DNA from: Clostridium sp. E02
Lineage (GTDB): Bacteria; Bacillota; Clostridia; Lachnospirales; Lachnospiraceae
Direction of reading: 5' to 3'
Length of the DNA stretch: 64,000 bases
Assembly: GCF_003833015.1 (NCBI RefSeq)
Contig: NZ_RJLQ01000001.1
Coordinates: 62,001 to 126,000, forward strand
Numbering within the stretch: the first letter of the stretch is position 1; every line of letters starts with the position of its first letter. Shown piece after piece: positions 62,780 to 64,000 of this stretch. The notes beneath the pieces are model-generated. The model ran no database searches and was not told where the DNA came from. It saw only the letters and a list, made by a program, of their open reading frames with translations. The position numbers and the translations under genes were made by a program.

Positions 62780-62840
62780 TAAAAGACAGGCTGCAGGAGC
62801 ACGCAATGAAAGATTGCGTAAAACTGTGGTCTGTTTTTAT
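62780..62840 (+). terminator. terminator after the chemoreceptor gene
   Basis: An outer ACAG/CTGT stem and an inner perfect CGCAAT-gaaag-ATTGCG hairpin, followed by T5. The outer pairing is interrupted. Confidence 0.6.
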
Positions 62841-62919
62841 CTCTTTGGTTATACCGCTGTCATTAATTTGAAAATTTTGATATAATGGGATACGAGATTG
62901 GGAGAAAAGAGGGTTTTTT

Positions 62920-64000
62920 GTGAAAGTGATCAATCGGGGACTGAAAAAGCTGCAGGAGAAGTGGCTTTCTTTTACATTGAAACAGAAAATAAAAACTATT
63001 GCAGCCATGGTCATTCTGATCGTGGCACTTTCCATTGTATTTAATATAGTGATCCTTGACTTCGCATTAAATGGGTTCAATCAGATTTTAGAAGATAATT
63101 CTCTATGTCATGATTATCAGACTGCCATAGAAGCGGAAGCACAAGCATTGATTGGTTTTATTCGAAAGGACAGCGAAGAGAATAAACAGATTTACCAAAA
63201 GGCATGCAATCATACGCAACAATGTGTTGATGCCCTTCCCTTTCAATATAAGCAAATAGGGAAAGAACGGTATGCGGTGACATGGTCCATTCGCAATGGA
63301 TATGGGAACTATAAAAAAAAGCGGGACTGGCTGTTTCAAAAAAAAGAGGAGGAAGAGTTCTTTAACACGACTTATGTCAATGATCTTTACCTTGTTTACC
63401 GGATGCAGGATTATTTGACGAATTATGGGAAACGTTTGGTTCAAAGTACCTTAAAGGATGGTTCCAATGCCTATCATAAAAGAGTTCCAGTATTAACCCG
63501 TCTTCCTTTGGCGATATTAATTCTAGCCATATTAAGTATTGGCACGACCTTTTATTTTAGCCGAATGATGTACCGGGATATGGTGGCACCAGTGGTCCGG
63601 CTGGCTTTTATATCCAGAAAGATAGCCAAAAGTGATTTTACAGATCCAGATGTGGTGATTGAAAATCGAGATGAAATGGGAGAGCTGGTTGTGGCATTCA
63701 ACAAGATGAAGCATGCAACCAAACAATATATTACAACTTTAAAAGAAAAAAATGATATGGCTGTATTGCTTCATAAAGAAGAGATTGAAAAGATGAAAAT
63801 TGAGCAGATTTTAGATGCTACAAAGTTGGAACTTTTAAAAAATCAGATCAATCCACATTTTCTGTTTAATACATTAAATATGATTGCCTGCATGGCAAAG
63901 CTTGAAGATGCCGGGACCACGGAACAGATGATTGATAGTCTTGGTAATTTGTTCCGGTATAATTTAAAGACCACGGAGTCCGAAGTTTTGTTGGAAAAAG
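62920..64000 (+). CDS. sensor histidine kinase, LytS/YesM type (5' part)
   Basis: An open frame from GTG 62920 to the window end gives 360 residues and no stop. It has membrane helix 1 (about 26-50), an extracellular region (about 52-185) without a recognised fold, helix 2 (about 190-212), HAMP (about 213-265; NRDEMGELVVAFNKMK), a linker coil, and the His_kinase box NQINPHFLFNTLNMI with the phosphorylated histidine. The ATPase domain lies beyond the edge. YesM-type kinases usually pair with an AraC-type response regulator, which may follow. GAGG lies 7 nt before the GTG. Confidence 0.88.
   Translation, partial: MKVINRGLKKLQEKWLSFTLKQKIKTIAAMVILIVALSIVFNIVILDFALNGFNQILEDNSLCHDYQTAIEAEAQALIGFIRKDSEENKQIYQKACNHTQQCVDALPFQYKQIGKERYAVTWSIRNGYGNYKKKRDWLFQKKEEEEFFNTTYVNDLYLVYRMQDYLTNYGKRLVQSTLKDGSNAYHKRVPVLTRLPLAILILAILSIGTTFYFSRMMYRDMVAPVVRLAFISRKIAKSDFTDPDVVIENRDEMGELVVAFNKMKHATKQYITTLKEKNDMAVLLHKEEIEKMKIEQILDATKLELLKNQINPHFLFNTLNMIACMAKLEDAGTTEQMIDSLGNLFRYNLKTTESEVLLEK

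Noticed and set aside
1-64000. Phage, transposon, restriction or other defence island
   Set aside because: No integrase, transposase, terminal repeats, restriction or CRISPR-associated gene was found.

Overview
The window reads as the chromosome of a low-GC, spore-forming anaerobe of the Clostridia, most likely Lachnospiraceae (a Lacrimispora or Clostridium cluster XIVa relative). The evidence is the sporulation gene set (spoIIIAG/AH, spoIVB, spo0A), strong AGGAGG ribosome sites, sigma-A type promoters, and clostridial small families (DUF5721-like, DUF134, divergent PAP2). The genus is an inference from gene content and style; no rRNA is present. I see no phage, insertion sequence or CRISPR array.

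1-16.9 kb is a conserved Firmicutes block: spoIIIAG-spoIIIAH-Asp23(yqhY)-[GGDEF]-nusB-xseA-xseB-ispA-dxs-tlyA-nadK-argR-recN-spoIVB-[PqqD-like/OPT transporter, opposite strand]-spo0A. It links mother-cell channel assembly, RNA/DNA housekeeping, isoprenoid precursor supply, and the sigma-K checkpoint protease with the master sporulation regulator. The bracketed genes look like insertions into the ancestral order. spo0A is preceded by two 0A boxes.

17-31.4 kb holds mixed housekeeping genes: an HD phosphohydrolase, two small membrane families, maf, a HAD phosphatase, a parvulin-like lipoprotein lacking the usual histidines, an M18 aminopeptidase, htpG under a perfect CIRCE element, degV, a CapA-like protein, a TIGR01212-type radical SAM enzyme, a galactokinase-like GHMP kinase and a cytidylate-kinase-like protein.

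31.4-40.4 kb is a redox and stress region. It contains a four-domain sulfur-relay flavoprotein (CoA-disulfide reductase, rhodanese, TusA, DsrE) with a DUF134 regulator. A MarR-led five-gene operon of nitroreductases, a small monooxygenase and an FMN reductase sits behind a 20-bp palindromic operator. Two cysteine-type glutathione peroxidases flank an OhrR-type peroxide sensor and carry OhrR-like boxes. A bicovalent-type FAD oxidoreductase has its ribosome site inside a perfect 38-bp palindrome.

40.5-47.2 kb is accessory: a triple-LysM protein with an unusual helical C-terminus, a micro-operon of a 73-aa membrane protein and a 20-aa peptide facing an XRE/zinc-ribbon regulator, tRNA-Ser(CGA), a degenerate HPr-like protein, a ClC chloride transporter, a membrane-anchored amidase and a YwaF-type membrane protein.

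47.3-64 kb contains a polar amino-acid ABC transporter, a thioredoxin-like protein, a tetrapyrrole operon (hemA-sirC type-hemC-cobA/hemD-hemL, without hemB), a flavodoxin overlapping ftsH, a divergent AraC/uxuA pair, a chemoreceptor, and the 5' part of a sensor histidine kinase that runs off the window.
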